The notes under the pieces were generated by a model. It made no database searches and was not told the DNA's origin. It was given only the letters and a program-made list of their open reading frames with translations. A stretch of DNA of 64,000 nucleotides from Halictus rubicundus. Its lineage: Eukaryota; Arthropoda; Insecta; Hymenoptera; Halictidae. This document shows, in pieces, positions 1 to 12,700 of the stretch (its first letter is position 1; each line of letters opens with the position of its first letter). The position numbers and the translations under genes were made by a program. The stretch is from assembly GCF_050948215.1 (NCBI RefSeq), contig NC_135150.1:23043943-23107942 (forward strand), written 5' to 3'.

Positions 1-119
1 TTGTGCCTGGCACAACAAGCAATCACATTGACATTCTCCGCGTTCTATTCGCCTTCTCTTGATTCTACACCAGTTCAGCTATTGCCCGTGCGGGCAGAGA
101 ATCTCGTTCTCCGGGCCAG

Positions 120-309
120 TGTCGCCAGACGAGGGGAGGGAGCACGAATCGAGGGGGAAAAGTTACCCTCTCCTGTGCTCGTACCAGATTATGCGCGACA
201 GAGATGTAACGTGTCGGCAACTTGGGTAGGAGGGGAAATTAGAGTGGGGGATCGAGTCTTGATCTGGCGCCACAAGGCTCGCCATCTTGCCCGCCACAAG
301 GCTCGCTGA
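120..309. repeat. Fragment of dispersed repeat shared with 19790-19985
   Basis: The stretch starting GCACGAATCGAGGG and followed by AAAGTTACCCTCTC recurs at about 19826-19857, with similar sequence on both sides (variants of a 'TATGC.CGACAGA' block). The open frame over it is therefore likely repeat-derived and not a gene. The element type is not identified; the window edge cuts it. Confidence 0.55.
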
Positions 310-2432
310 ACGGGACCGTTCTACACTTACAAAAAGATCTTCAAATTGATTTTTTCCCTTTTAACGGCTGAATAGAACGCGGAGCGAAACACGTAGCGTA
401 TAAATGCGCCGTCGGCACTCGACTAATCATGCGTGTGCACATTTATCTGGTATTATTTAATTATCCAGCGATCGCGGCTCATCCTTGATCCGTCTTGATC
501 AATCTTGCAAGAAAAAGTCGAAAACAATTCTACTTCGAAACCTCCGAAAAATCTGAAAATCTTTGAAAATTAATCGTGAACGACTACTTCTAATCGTTTT
601 TTATAGAGCGGATAATGAAAAATCGAGAATGTTTTTACTCGAGTTGCGTAGAATTTATCTATTTCGATCGATCAAAGACAAATTGGATGAATCGAATGCG
701 CAGTATTTTAATTTTAAAAAAGAGCACAGAGCACGGTACCGCTAGATCGATTCGATTAACTAACGCCTCTCGGGTCGTGTATCATTATCTCGAATAAAAT
801 ACTTCGACTGAACTGTTATACTCTGAATTGACGTACAATTTCGTCGGGCCTGTATCTAGCTCGATCGTCAACACGGTCAATGATTGATAATCGTTTTTCA
901 AGCTCAAGTGGAGATTGTATAGATGCTCTGGCAACGTTTCGTTACAGATCCATTGATTAATAATAAGTCTAGCAGCTCTTAATTATCTCTCTATCCATTT
1001 GCACTGTTCGATTTCATAATGCCTCTTCAACTCTGTTCCTCTCTTCGTGTTCCGATCTCGAACGAGTCCCGTTAAGAGACTCATGGATAGATTACTTACA
1101 GGCTATATTAAACAACTTAGAGTAACGTTCTTACCGATAGTTTTTAATGGATACACGGTGCTTATTATCTCGCTAATCAACATTGACTTCACAGGAGTAG
1201 TTATGCAGTTTCGTAGTATCTTCCGAGAGGAGGAACCATCCTCAGGGACACCATTTTTTTTTGTGCGCAGCTTTTCGCGGCACCCTCGAGTCAAATGAAA
1301 CAAGTTAACGAGTTACAGCAAATTATCAGAAGCGTAAAGATATTTCGTTTCCATGCATTCGAAGGAACAAAAGCAGATGCTTAATATTCGTAAATATGTT
1401 AAATGTGAAAAATAAAATCATATATAGAAGTGGGAATAAACGGGATCAACATTTTCGGATTGAAATTGATTACAAATCGTTATCGCAGACTTTCAAGCTA
1501 TTCGTTTCTGCGCTGATGAAAAAAAGCTTTCCTCCAATTAGAAGTAGTAAACTCAAAAATCCAATCAGGGGAAAGAGAAAAACAGAGAACTCGACGGTTT
1601 CGCGGACTTACATGTACAAACTTTACAGCCCTCGAGCCTACACGCGGACCTTCCCTACTCCTAAATTGACTACGATTATTGACTCGTGGCATGCACGCGT
1701 AAAAAACCCCCTAGCAATCATCTAACCAACGAAGGATTTCCTTTTGCTTCTGCAACGTGTCTATCCGCTGTCCCCGATCCTCGTGTAAAAAAATATAGAA
1801 AAGTCTATCGCGCGAGACGCGTGGAAAAGAAACGCGAATCCCTGACACCGCGAACGGAACTGCAAAATATAGAGACCGTCTCCGGTTAATTCTATAATCC
1901 TCGTTGCATCTACTTATCTCTATGTTACACCTATATTTCATGTATAACTTGACGTAATCTTACGTAGACAATCATCGTAACACGGCTCGTCCATCGCATT
2001 ATTCCGAGAGATTCTGCGTTCGGAAGCGGTCGCGAGGAAAACTGTGAGCTCTCGAACGAAAAATTTTGGGACCTGGAGCTTTTTCTTCCGGGCGGAGAAC
2101 TCTAGCCGGATCATGAGAAATTATCGCCGGAAGTAGGGCGCGATCTCGTTTAGAAAAATATCGTCCGTCGAAAAATCTTTCTAACTTTCCTGATTGTCCG
2201 ATTGTTGGCTTTGCCCCTAGCCGAGACTCCCCGTTTTACGCGCTCCGCTATTTTCCCTCGACCTGAGACCGAACCTACGAAGACATTCGCATCGATCGAA
2301 ACTACGTTCGAAAGCAGAAACTCGCACTCGTCATCCGCCGCTTCCTGTTCATCAAATTACAGAAATCAGATAACCGTTTGCGATAACGTGGGCGAGTTCT
2401 CTTGGCCGAAGAATACCTTTCCGATCCGTTAC

Positions 2433-2769
2433 CAGAGAGGAAATGAAAGTGCTCACGCTCGGGGTTTTAGTGTCCCCACTTTTCCTGCATCATCTTTTTA
2501 GCCTGGAACAGAACCTGCATCAACTTTTAGCCTGTATTAGAACCTGCATCATTCTTTAGGCTGGATCAGAGTCTACATAGAAGAGCCTCTTTTAACATAG
2601 AAGTAGCATACACTCTGGCATTATTTGGAACCCGTTGCTAATGATGCAGGTTCTGGTCCAGGCTAAAAAGATGATGCAGGTTCTGGTCCAGGCTAAAAAT
2701 TAGACTAGGGGGCAGCACTGTACCGGGGACACTAAAATCCCGGGCGTGAGCACTCTCATTTCCTCTCTG
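2433..2769. mobile_element. hAT-like non-autonomous element with 7-bp target duplication
   Basis: Terminal inverted repeats of about 44 bp (2433-2477 and 2725-2769) begin CAGAGAGGAAATGA and differ at about four positions. CCGTTAC flanks both ends (2426-2432 and 2770-2776). Inside, sequence variants of ATGATGCAGGTTCTGG recur twice near the right end and inverted near the left end. CAG-type ends fit hAT, although hAT usually makes 8-bp duplications. No transposase frame is present. Confidence 0.8.
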
Positions 2770-3566
2770 CCGTTACACTCTGAATTTATGGTTACATAAT
2801 GATCCTAGTAGACGACGATAGCATCCATTACACGAGAAACTATGTAACAATCACATGCAATTTGCCCTTACGCCTAATCGATTAACCCTAGCCTTACGCG
2901 CTACTTTATTGTCCATGTTGGAACATTTGCCTAAAATTATTTATTGTCTTGTCACACAGTATTGTCGGTTATTATTAGTTACATTACGCCTCGTTTACAA
3001 CTATCTGTTGTCTGGATACTAAGGAAGACGTTCGTCGCGGAGAAGCGTTCTTTCTTAACGAGGAAATTAATTGTCGGGAATCAATAAGATCATCGTGGAA
3101 AATGTCTTCGGAAGAAACGAAGCTCTTCCTCGTTGGAAAAGGAAAATTTGTCTACAACAAGAAATTTCTTGAATAATGGAAACGTATCGAGACAATTTGA
3201 TTGCGGAAGCGATGACGAAGATATTTCTCGTAGAAAAATGGCGTCGATGGAGGGAGGAGAAATCATAGAAGAATATAAAGATTATTGTCTGGACCAACAA
3301 TACCGCTATTCTTACGCGTCTTAGAAAAAGTCTAAGTCAATTAGTAAGGCTGCTAGTTCCCATAAACAATACACATCGTACAAAGTATACTCGTTTCAAA
3401 AACTATTACCATTTCTGTGCGGATCAAAAAAGTGCTGGTGCAGAGTATTGTCCCTAGAATTCAGTCAACATGTTCTTCTATCTAATTCCTAAGCTAGGTT
3501 CACAGTGCGCTAACGAGAAACTACAAGCGGAACATTAATCATACTCGATCAACGCTATATGTATTG

Positions 3567-3625
3567 TCGTACCTCGAGTACTTTTATTTCTGTTATTCGT
3601 TGAAGATAAAAGTACTCGAGATGCG
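3567..3625. other. Short strong hairpin
   Basis: Arms 3567-3590 and 3602-3625 pair over about 24 bp with three or four mismatches, including a perfect 15-bp core (CTCGAGTACTTTTAT), around an 11-nt loop. Size is close to a short microRNA precursor, but no known microRNA is recognised. Confidence 0.6.
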
Positions 3626-4413
3626 AACGCACGACTATTATGTTAATACGTGTATCTTTAACTCTCCTAGGAGCCGAGCAGTTTTTTTTTTGTTAAATAT
3701 AATTAATACACAGGTGAAAACTATTTTTCAGTAGTTTCGAGTGACTTTGAAAATATTCCTTCGATTCTGAAGTTCTAATTGCCGGGACTATAAAATACTA
3801 CCGATCAAAGAATGGAGATTTATTTTCTAAAGGAATTGAATGGCGCGTTTTTCCGAGAAAAACATGCTGTTCGCTCGGCCCCGTTAATAAATTACCTAGC
3901 TACGATTAACTGTTATCGCGGTATGCGTTTATATATGTTTCCCTGCTTACAAATACACGCGCAGAGCGCCTCGTATCGGTATACAATCGGTATACACGCA
4001 ACGCTAGACATAGAATTACAATTACATTAAGAAACACCGATCTTAATTACACCTCGGTTACGCTTAACACTGTAAACTCTTAAGTCTAGGCTTAACAGAG
4101 ACTTCTATAATTAGTACACAAATACATCTGATGCATTAAATGCACATTTCATCTATGCTGGGTGTGCGTTCGTACACCTCGTACAAAATTTTTCGATACT
4201 TTTACCACATTCGCCATTTTCTTAACAATTACCGTCGTATTCGCGAGACAGAATGGAGGGACGAAACATTGAAAATGTATTTTTGATAATTACACTGCGG
4301 GCCCTTATGAAAATTCCAATTTTCACAGCTTATTTTGTGAAAATTGGCACTAGGGAAAAATTTATGAACTAGAATCTTAGAAACAAAATATTATTTTTCA
4401 TTCATATAGGATA

Positions 4414-4571
4414 AAGAGCCCAATTACTGTGGGGATGACAATCACTGTGCCTATATTAATTATACTTACTTAAAATCAGTTTATATATATATATATGTTA
4501 CATATCTCTTTTTTAATATCCATTATGCTTTAAAAATAAGTATAATTAATATAGGCACAATTGGGTCCCTT
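4414..4571. mobile_element. Palindromic miniature element
   Basis: Inner arms 4446-4471 and 4536-4558 (core AAGTATAATTAATATAGGCA) are near-perfect inverted repeats; a weaker outer pair (GAGCCCAATT and AATTGGGTCCC) flanks them. The loop contains (TA)n. No coding potential. Confidence 0.6.
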
Positions 4572-6554
4572 ACAGATTTTCTTTTATTTTATACGTTCAC
4601 AGGTAACTATAAGCGCATAAAGATCCGCAGTCTAGTTATCATAGTCGTTTCTAGTTATTTGTATCTTTTTTTATAATTTTTACTTTCAAGCAGTAAGTGG
4701 ATCTAAAAATAAAAATTTGAATACTGCAATCTATAATTGTTTATACTAATAAATTATTGTATTATTGTCTTTTACTCGTAGTAAAGTGTATCATTTGAAA
4801 TTACAGCTTTGAAGAAACTTCAAAATTTATAGGAATCAATTTAATTCGAATGTATTATATGAAATAATGGCAAATAAAATCCATGAAACACAATAAACCA
4901 GTTTACGGCGTAACATTATACTGTCAAAATGAAGGAATTTATTCTGATATTCAAGCAGAAATAATCGACGAATATATTGAACGCACACCCTTAGAATCAT
5001 GATTGTTCGGCCACTTGGTGACACGAGTACGAGCGACTTTCCCTAAAACCGACGGCGATACAAAAATGTTTTTTGTCGCATCTCATGCGGAATTTTCGTT
5101 TTGTTCGCAAAACCCACGTGCGTGCGTAGTTTTTGTTAGCTCCACGACTCTCGTTACCAAAGGTACGCACGGTTTTCTTTTTCATATATTTTTTTTACGT
5201 TTTCCTCTTTTTTTCGTACGCGTTCGCGTGAAAACAGACTTTCTACAAAATGGCGGCGAGGGCCGTTGTCCGAGGGGTTTTCGTCCGACTAGCGGGCCCC
5301 TGCGTTCGTGCAACAGCTTTTTTAATATGTTTCCTCTTATTTCATCTTTGCTCGCGTGTCCTTAATTAGGTTCCTTATTATCTTAAGACGGACAGGACTT
5401 CCGGAAGTCGATCGACACGGAACCCACCCAAAAAAAAGTATCACTAAACCATAAAAATTCGTGCGATTGCAGGAAGTATTAAAAAGCGATTTTATAAATC
5501 GCAACATTCTGAGCTTTACAAATACACTGTTGTTTTAGACGTTCTACGTTTGATTTTTAATAATACTTTACACATCCCACGTTTGATTTTGAATAATTTA
5601 TGAAACACAAGCAAACTCAACAGTGTGAAAATTGTTTCGAATTACGGTTTGGTAATTTTAAATGGCACCAGAGTTTCGATGCAGTCGATGCAGTTTCATA
5701 TTAAAAGAAAAAAAAATACAAAATATTCACGTGATTTTAGACTCGCACGAATTTTCACAGTTCGATTAATAGAAAATGAATATATCCAGTCGAGGTACTT
5801 GGATGTTTTCTGAGTGGTTTTAACAGCTATTTCATCCTGGCTTTGATTTTTCGAGTTCTGTGTCGGTCACTTCTCCACTGTTCCAATGAATATCGTTCGC
5901 GCGTCTTTAACAGATACAGAAGAGTAGTCCCGATAGAGATCGATCACGTGTCTAGCGACCATTAGGCTAGCGACCAGCGACCAGCGTTTCCCGAAGCTTC
6001 CGAAATATTTTTATCGCGGCCCGCCCGAATATTTATAACAAAATATGATTCACAGATCCGTTCCCGCAAGATTTTTAATGCTTCTACATTTTACAGTATG
6101 ACTCTTCTAATATCTTCCGAGTGCTGCTTCCTTTTTTTCTGGGGAGGACCGATACTGTCGCAGTACGAGAAACGCTGGGTTAGGCTATTTTTAGTATTGT
6201 CTTCACTGTCGTTGCAAGTGTAGTCTCGGTAGGAATAGTAAAAAAGTACAGCGTTTTCTCGAAAGGAAAATTGCGACTCCTCGGCTATCAAGTGAACATC
6301 GAAAGTTCTTTGTTCGCGTATCTTGCTACAGTGCTAATCAACGGAACATCGATGATTAATATTGTCATTAATGTCGTAAACACCGGAACAGCTCGACGAG
6401 CATGCTCTTCGCGATACAGTGACTTATTAACAAGGTGCACGCGTACGTTATTGTTATGATTATTGTCTTACGTTAACGCTCCGGTAAGTCTTATCGATGA
6501 TCGGACAATTTTTCAAATCCCCCAATCGGTCTCGGTGTATCTCTTCATGGTTGT

Positions 6555-6743
6555 TTAACCCATACTATAGTCGGTGTTCGCCGCCATCACGTTGCGAATC
6601 CACGGTACGTATTTCGGCACGTAGGCGTAGATCCCTGGCAATTTAGGGTGGGCACATTTTATCCCCCAACTTACGATACCACCCACGAACCATTTGTCTT
6701 TCTCTGTTTCGTCTTCGCAGAGCAGGGGTCCTCCGGAGTCGCC
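6555..6743 (-). CDS. Corin: Corin last exon, catalytic Ser and C-terminus (residues 1077-1138)
   Basis: Acceptor TTTAATCAACAG. It begins GDSGGPLLCED with catalytic Ser1079, continues VGGIVSWGIKCA and PGIYAYVPKYVPWI, and ends NTDYSMG followed by TAA at 6557-6555. Domain length and end position are normal for an S1 protease. No clear AATAAA was found close downstream, so the 3' end of the transcript is not placed. Confidence 0.94.
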   Translation of the reverse strand, partial: GDSGGPLLCEDETEKDKWFVGGIVSWGIKCAHPKLPGIYAYVPKYVPWIRNVMAANTDYSMG

Positions 6744-9700
6744 CTGTTGATTAAAAAGGTTAACAAGAATTAGAGATCAGAACAGTTTGAAAGGTGGAAT
6801 ACAATTTTTGAGAGCTTCTTATTATCTTGAAGAATATTTTAAGTACATTAGGAATCCAAATGAACCAGTATTATTTTCAAGATTTACAGGGCACTTTATA
6901 TTTCATGGGTATTTAGGAATTCTAAGGGTCATCATTTCTAAAGGACTAAGGATATTTCGGAATTCAAAGGGTTATCGATTCTAAAGCTGTTGGTAATTTA
7001 AAAGTCTCACATTGTAAGGACTTCAGTATCCCTGAGAATCTTAAAGGAGCAAGGACACCGTGATTACTTCCAAGGATTTTAAGATTTTTAGGAATGCAGA
7101 GTCAAAGCTTGTTAAAAAAGAAAAAATAGTGACCACTTTCTATCATCCCTCTTCCAGATATGCTCGAGTACTCGAAGGGCTTTAAAATTCGAAAAAATTT
7201 ACCTGGCACGCGTCTTTACCACCATCAGGATAGCCAGCGCAGATCATTCCGTCCGTCACGTTCAATTCTTTATACGCAAGCCATAAGTTGCAGATCTCTC
7301 GATTCAGGACTGGAACCCGGACTTCGTTCACCGCTAGCTCGTACTCGGACGCTGTAAGATTATTTGCAATCGTTAAACGAACCAATCAGGAACTAAGCAA
7401 TGGCAGGATTGTTGCTACACGTACTGTCAGAGACGTTCTTCTTGCCCCAACCGATCACTGTGCACACGGTTCCAGGAACGAGAGGCTTGTTAGCTGGTGG
7501 CAGGCAAACTGGCCTCAAATCATCGTGGAACTGGACTCGTTTCTCCAGCTGACAGAAGCAACGTTTCATTTCACAACATCAATAATACTTCGGACCATTT
7601 TCATTATGAAAACTTAACCCTTTGCACTCGGAGCCATCGATTCTAGACTCATAATGTCCCCTTAGAGGCGACATCCGAGTGCAAAGGGTTAAATTGAGAA
7701 TCACTTGTCAACAGACTGCGGAATTTTTACGCGAAATAAAAATTGTTTGCATCGATTGCGATGCACAGGAGTGGAACAGGAATTTATGTCTCTCTTTAAT
7801 AGTTTTCACAAGATGCAAGCGACGTGTCGGTATCCTTTAATTCTTCTAATCTTTCCGCCGTCTGAAATTACTATCTACTTGGTAATTTATGAGAGTGGAA
7901 GGTGAAGCTACCTGGAACAGAGCCACATCGTTGTCGTAAGCGATGCCGAGATTGTAATTAGGATGGGGCACCACTTTCTTCACCTTCAACTTCTGTCCAA
8001 GGTAAGTGTGCGAGTGTCTCCTAGTGATCCCCAGCTGTATCGTCCAACCGGATACGTCAGAGTAATTGTAACTAAACAGCATCGGGAACAATCATTAACA
8101 CCTTAACGCACGATATCGAGTGAGACTCGTAGCAAAAAGAAGAAACACGAGCCTGACTCGTGCTACTTCGATCGCACCGGACGCAAACAATTCGCACAAG
8201 TTCGAGAACACGTGTTGTTGATTTTATCAATTCCATTCAATTTTTATCGATTCCAGATTTAATCAATAGAATGTAGAAGGACACCGGAGTACAATTGTAA
8301 CTGAACTATCATCCGATTTGTTAAGGACTCGACTAGTCCTTAAATTAAGTTTAGAAGGACTAAATGAAATGACACACTGGTGGGTTGAACACTGTGGGTG
8401 GATTTGTGAAGTGAAAATAATAATTGACTCACTTCCCGACACAGTGACCCGCAGTCAGAATCCACTGATCAGATATGAGGACCCCTGCACAGTAGAAGAC
8501 CTGTTCAGGCCCGCCCAGAAGCGCAGCCAAGAATGGCCAATCGCCTGGCGCAGATTCGACTCCTCCTACGATCCTTGTCTTGACCTTGGAATTCCCATGC
8601 ACCGACCTCCTTCGCCCGCAAGCTAGATCATTAATGGCACGTTTCATTGTTGGGTGAACGCAAGTGATATAGATTAACGTTTGATAGTTTTATTGCTAAT
8701 TTTATGCTACCGTATTCCGAGCACTTGAGCTCCACCATGGGATAGGGCTGCCGATCAGTGATGCACTCCTGGAATTCCTTCAGCAGATTCCCCTGGGAAG
8801 AGTTGGCGTCCCTTTGCGTGAGGTTGGTGTCGTATGTCGTCAATTTAGACGAATCTGCCACTCTGCAACAAAAATAGAGAAGCCTTGGAATTGGGAAGCA
8901 AACTGGAGTAAACATTTGATCCTGCAAAGGGCTTAAGACCCCCTGGAAAGTCAGCTGTTCAAGAAAATTAATGCTTCATGGAGGCGTCAAGTCTGCAGGA
9001 AGCCTATGGCTTCGATGATTCTAGGTCGAGGAACTCGGAAAATTGAACGATTGATTCTCTTACGTGTATCCGAGCTTGGCGCAAATTGTTTTGGCGGAGT
9101 TCGGCTCCCAATGCGAGATGCAAGCTGGCATAAATTTTCCCACTTCAGCGTGGAAAACTTCCAGGCGTCCTTCAGCCGTGTCTCCGTTCCTTTTGCTGAG
9201 TCTCACTGGAACGACGGGCATAGGTAAGTCGAACAATTTAAATTTTTCAACCCCGTATCTTCCGAATAAAAAATCTCCTTTCATTCTCTTAGAAAAGAAA
9301 ATCTTTATATTAAAAAATCTGATGATAAGATCCGAACACTAAAGAATCTAAAAATGCTAAATGGCATTTTAAAATCTGTTTCCATTTTGATAGAAAAAAA
9401 TTCGAATGCTCCTGAAACCTGGGTCGAAACGAAGAAATTTCTTCCATCTCTTCGTTTCGTTGTATGTATGTTATGCAGATGATACGAAGCGTTCGATAAA
9501 ATTTGGAAAAGGTGTTCTGACGCGTAGAATTTTACTTACAGCAGTAACGTTCGTCCTGCCCCCATGGACAATCCATGACCCCGTCGCACACGTGATTGGT
9601 CGAGATACAAGCCTTCTCGCCGCAGTGCCAAGGCGATTTCGAGACATTGTTCTTCGCCAGGATCGGTTTTTTCACGATCTTGGTATTGTGTACCGATACC

Positions 9701-12700
9701 CCGACGCCGGAAGTAGCACTGCAATGCACGCAGCCGATCTCGTCGCTGTGATCGGCACAGTCCAAGTGGCCGTCGCATCGCCAGTCGACCGGAATACATC
9801 TGTTCCCGTCGCATTGAAACCCGCTGGTGCATACTGTGCAACGCGGAGAAACAGATATCAGACACCCCAATCACTGTGAAAGCCCCTCAAACCCAAATGT
9901 TCAATGTAAGAGTTTCGTTCAAATTTTTATCTCGGGGACCCACATAAAATTGGATTTTGTTATTCACTTTTCACGACGTTATAAAGCTTTATTTTTCAAT
10001 AGAAAAATTGTGTACGATAGACGAAACTTTGCTGATCGAAACAAAAAAAGAACCAATTAGATCAGACAAATAGTTTCCCAGATAAAAATTCATAAGTATA
10101 GCCTGATTTCGTGGACATGGGAACGATGGATTTCTCGTGGACCCATAAAAGATTGGATTTTCTTAACAATTTTTTCACGACGTTATAAAACTTTATTTTT
10201 CAATGGAAAAATTGTGTACGATAGACGAAACTTTGCTGATCGAAACAAAAAAAGAACCAATTAGATCAGACAAATAGTTTCCCAGATAAAAATTCATAAG
10301 TATAGCCTGTTTTTTCGTCGATTGTGATTTTCAATAAAACAGGAGACGACGAAATGTGATGAATTTATGGTAATACTAGTCATAACAAAATTTTTTAAAT
10401 AACGTACTTTTATAGAAATTGACTGCTCTACCACAAAGCCAATTGAGCGCACGTACATTCAATATTTTCTCACTTTTGTTATGCACAGTTTTTTAACGCG
10501 CGGCAATAGAAACGAGTAAACACGAGGATTGTTAAACCAGCTATCTATGAATATTCTCTCGAACGTTCATATTTACCGTGCGTTTTCATGTAGACGCGTG
10601 CCGGTGAATTTAAACCAATCGAGCATTTTTACTCGCGTCCTGTGCGAACCAATCGAACCGTCGTTTATGAGTGCCATCAACGCGCGCCCCTTTGAGTAAG
10701 TGGAATAATTGCAAGATAAATATTTAAACGACAACAGGTAAATATTGAATCTTTCGGGAGGAACGGAGCCTGTGCGTGTGCAACGGCGATCGAGAATAGG
10801 TAATAAATTGATAGCCAGCTGCACGGTTTTGTCCTTTTTAATTAAATATCGGCGAGATTCATCGAGGCGTGCGCAGTACGGAAACACAGAAATGTATATC
10901 GACTACATTTCCCGTTTCGCTTTTTGCATGAAATATATAATGACTGTTCCGAAGCCACCTGATGTTCGTTTTAACCTTTTAAGAGACGAGCCAACCCGCC
11001 ATTCGTGTTCTCCATCGTCGTTTAATAATTTTTAATTTTCCTTTTAGTTCGATCAATAATCGATTTCACAATGTCCCGCTTCGTTACGTTACAATTTTAT
11101 TAATCTTGTATTTATTTTATGCGTCTTAAATCTTGTCAAGGGTTTGGCATTAAACGATAATCCCGCTAGCAGGTTGATAGCTTGTATTTTGCTGTACGTC
11201 AAAGAAATTTCATTGCAAATTTATCAAAAATCTGTGAAAAATATTAGGACCGCTCGGATTAAAGTATAATTTCTGTACCGATACGCGAGTATTAAACAAA
11301 TTTAGTTAGAACCAGTCAAGTGGCAACGGGGGTGAACGAATCGCCGTGATAAATGTTAATGTTCAGTTTTCGTATCGGCAAATAAATGATTTCGATTTTC
11401 TGGTACTTTTATGATGTCTGGTGCGTCAGCATTAAATCAACTTCTCCGCTAACGTTACCGGGTTCATTCCCGTTTGATAAATGTCCGCGACGGTATAAAT
11501 GCATAACGACGTCTGTTCACCTAACCGGTCGCAGTGAACTCCGCAAAGCGTCCCGGCGCCGAAGATTACCCGTCGTCTGATCGTTTAATATAGATTTTGC
11601 AATTATGGTTCCATTAGTGGCGGCACGTGCGACGTATCACGCACGCGAGATCGTACCGTAAGCTGCTGCACACCGATACACGGATCCACGTGCCGTATTA
11701 CCTTGCCGCGCAGTCTTTCCGAACTCGTTTTTCGAATTTTTTGGATGAAAAAGAAACGAAGTTTATTCAGTGCCGCGATTCAAAGAAATCAACGACAGAG
11801 ACGGCTTTTTTACAATTATTCAAAATTTTTCTGGCGGTGAAAGAAGGTACATTTTACTCGATCGTAGCTGCAGAGAAATTACGACGAAGTTGACAGCGTA
11901 TTTTGAGAAAGTTCGCGTTAATCACCATCGGATGCACGTCTTAAAACCATGCACATCTTATTCCATTCATTTTGTCTTACTTTCGTAGTAGCAGAAATAT
12001 AATTTAGATTCTCGAGCTAAAATTAACATCTTGTATAACCAAATATGTTAAAGCGGTGCGTGCAAGGAAGTGAAAAACCGACCCTGAGACGTAAACTAGA
12101 AAACAGAAATTTTGCAGATCGGCGAAGCAATAAATTCGCAGACAATACGACTCGAAGTGGTCATTAACACCGAGGAGCGTGCCCCAGCCGTTTTTGTGCA
12201 ACTGTGAATTCTGTTTCTAATCTAGGACGTGGCAGGTTCTAAATTTCTCGAATATAATGATCGGGTGAAACGGGATGAAACGGCGTGCGAAACGTAGAAC
12301 CGGGGAAACATCGCGTCGAACCGGATCGATCCGGAGCGAGCCCCGTAATCAGAGCGCAATTTAGTCTTAATTGACCGCGAGCGTAAATGAATCGGTTTAT
12401 TAGCGACGGGGATCGATTCTCGATTGCGCCATTCGTACGCCCGGCAATCGATAGGCGACACTTTCCAGCCCTTGAAACGCCGATAGTCGATTCGGTAATT
12501 GCGTCGTGTGACTCGGACTGCGATCGTTTAATCTTCCTGTTGTCTGACCAACGTCAGCCTCTACCACTGAACCAGCGAAACTGTAATGAATTTACCGAAA
12601 TTCTCCTCTTCAGACCGATTTCAAGAGTTTCGATAAACTAACACGAATACTTCTCGAAGGGATGCTTTCTATCTTTCATTTAATGATGTGGGATATCTTT

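Larger units (their letters stand above)
1..6554. other. Downstream flank: no supported gene
   Basis: AT-rich sequence 3' of Corin. It holds a dispersed-repeat fragment (1-309), a hAT-like element (2433-2769), hairpins at 3567-3625 and 4414-4571, and short reading frames with no recognisable domain. Part of 6100-6554 may be the Corin 3' UTR. Confidence 0.6.

Noticed and set aside
5003..5365. 120-codon plus-strand open frame
   Set aside because: Phe-rich low-complexity translation from T-rich DNA; no domain, no splice context.
10420..10460. tRNA-like segment on the minus strand (GTGGTAGAGCAGTC)
   Set aside because: Resembles a D-arm, but no acceptor stem, anticodon arm or T-arm follows.
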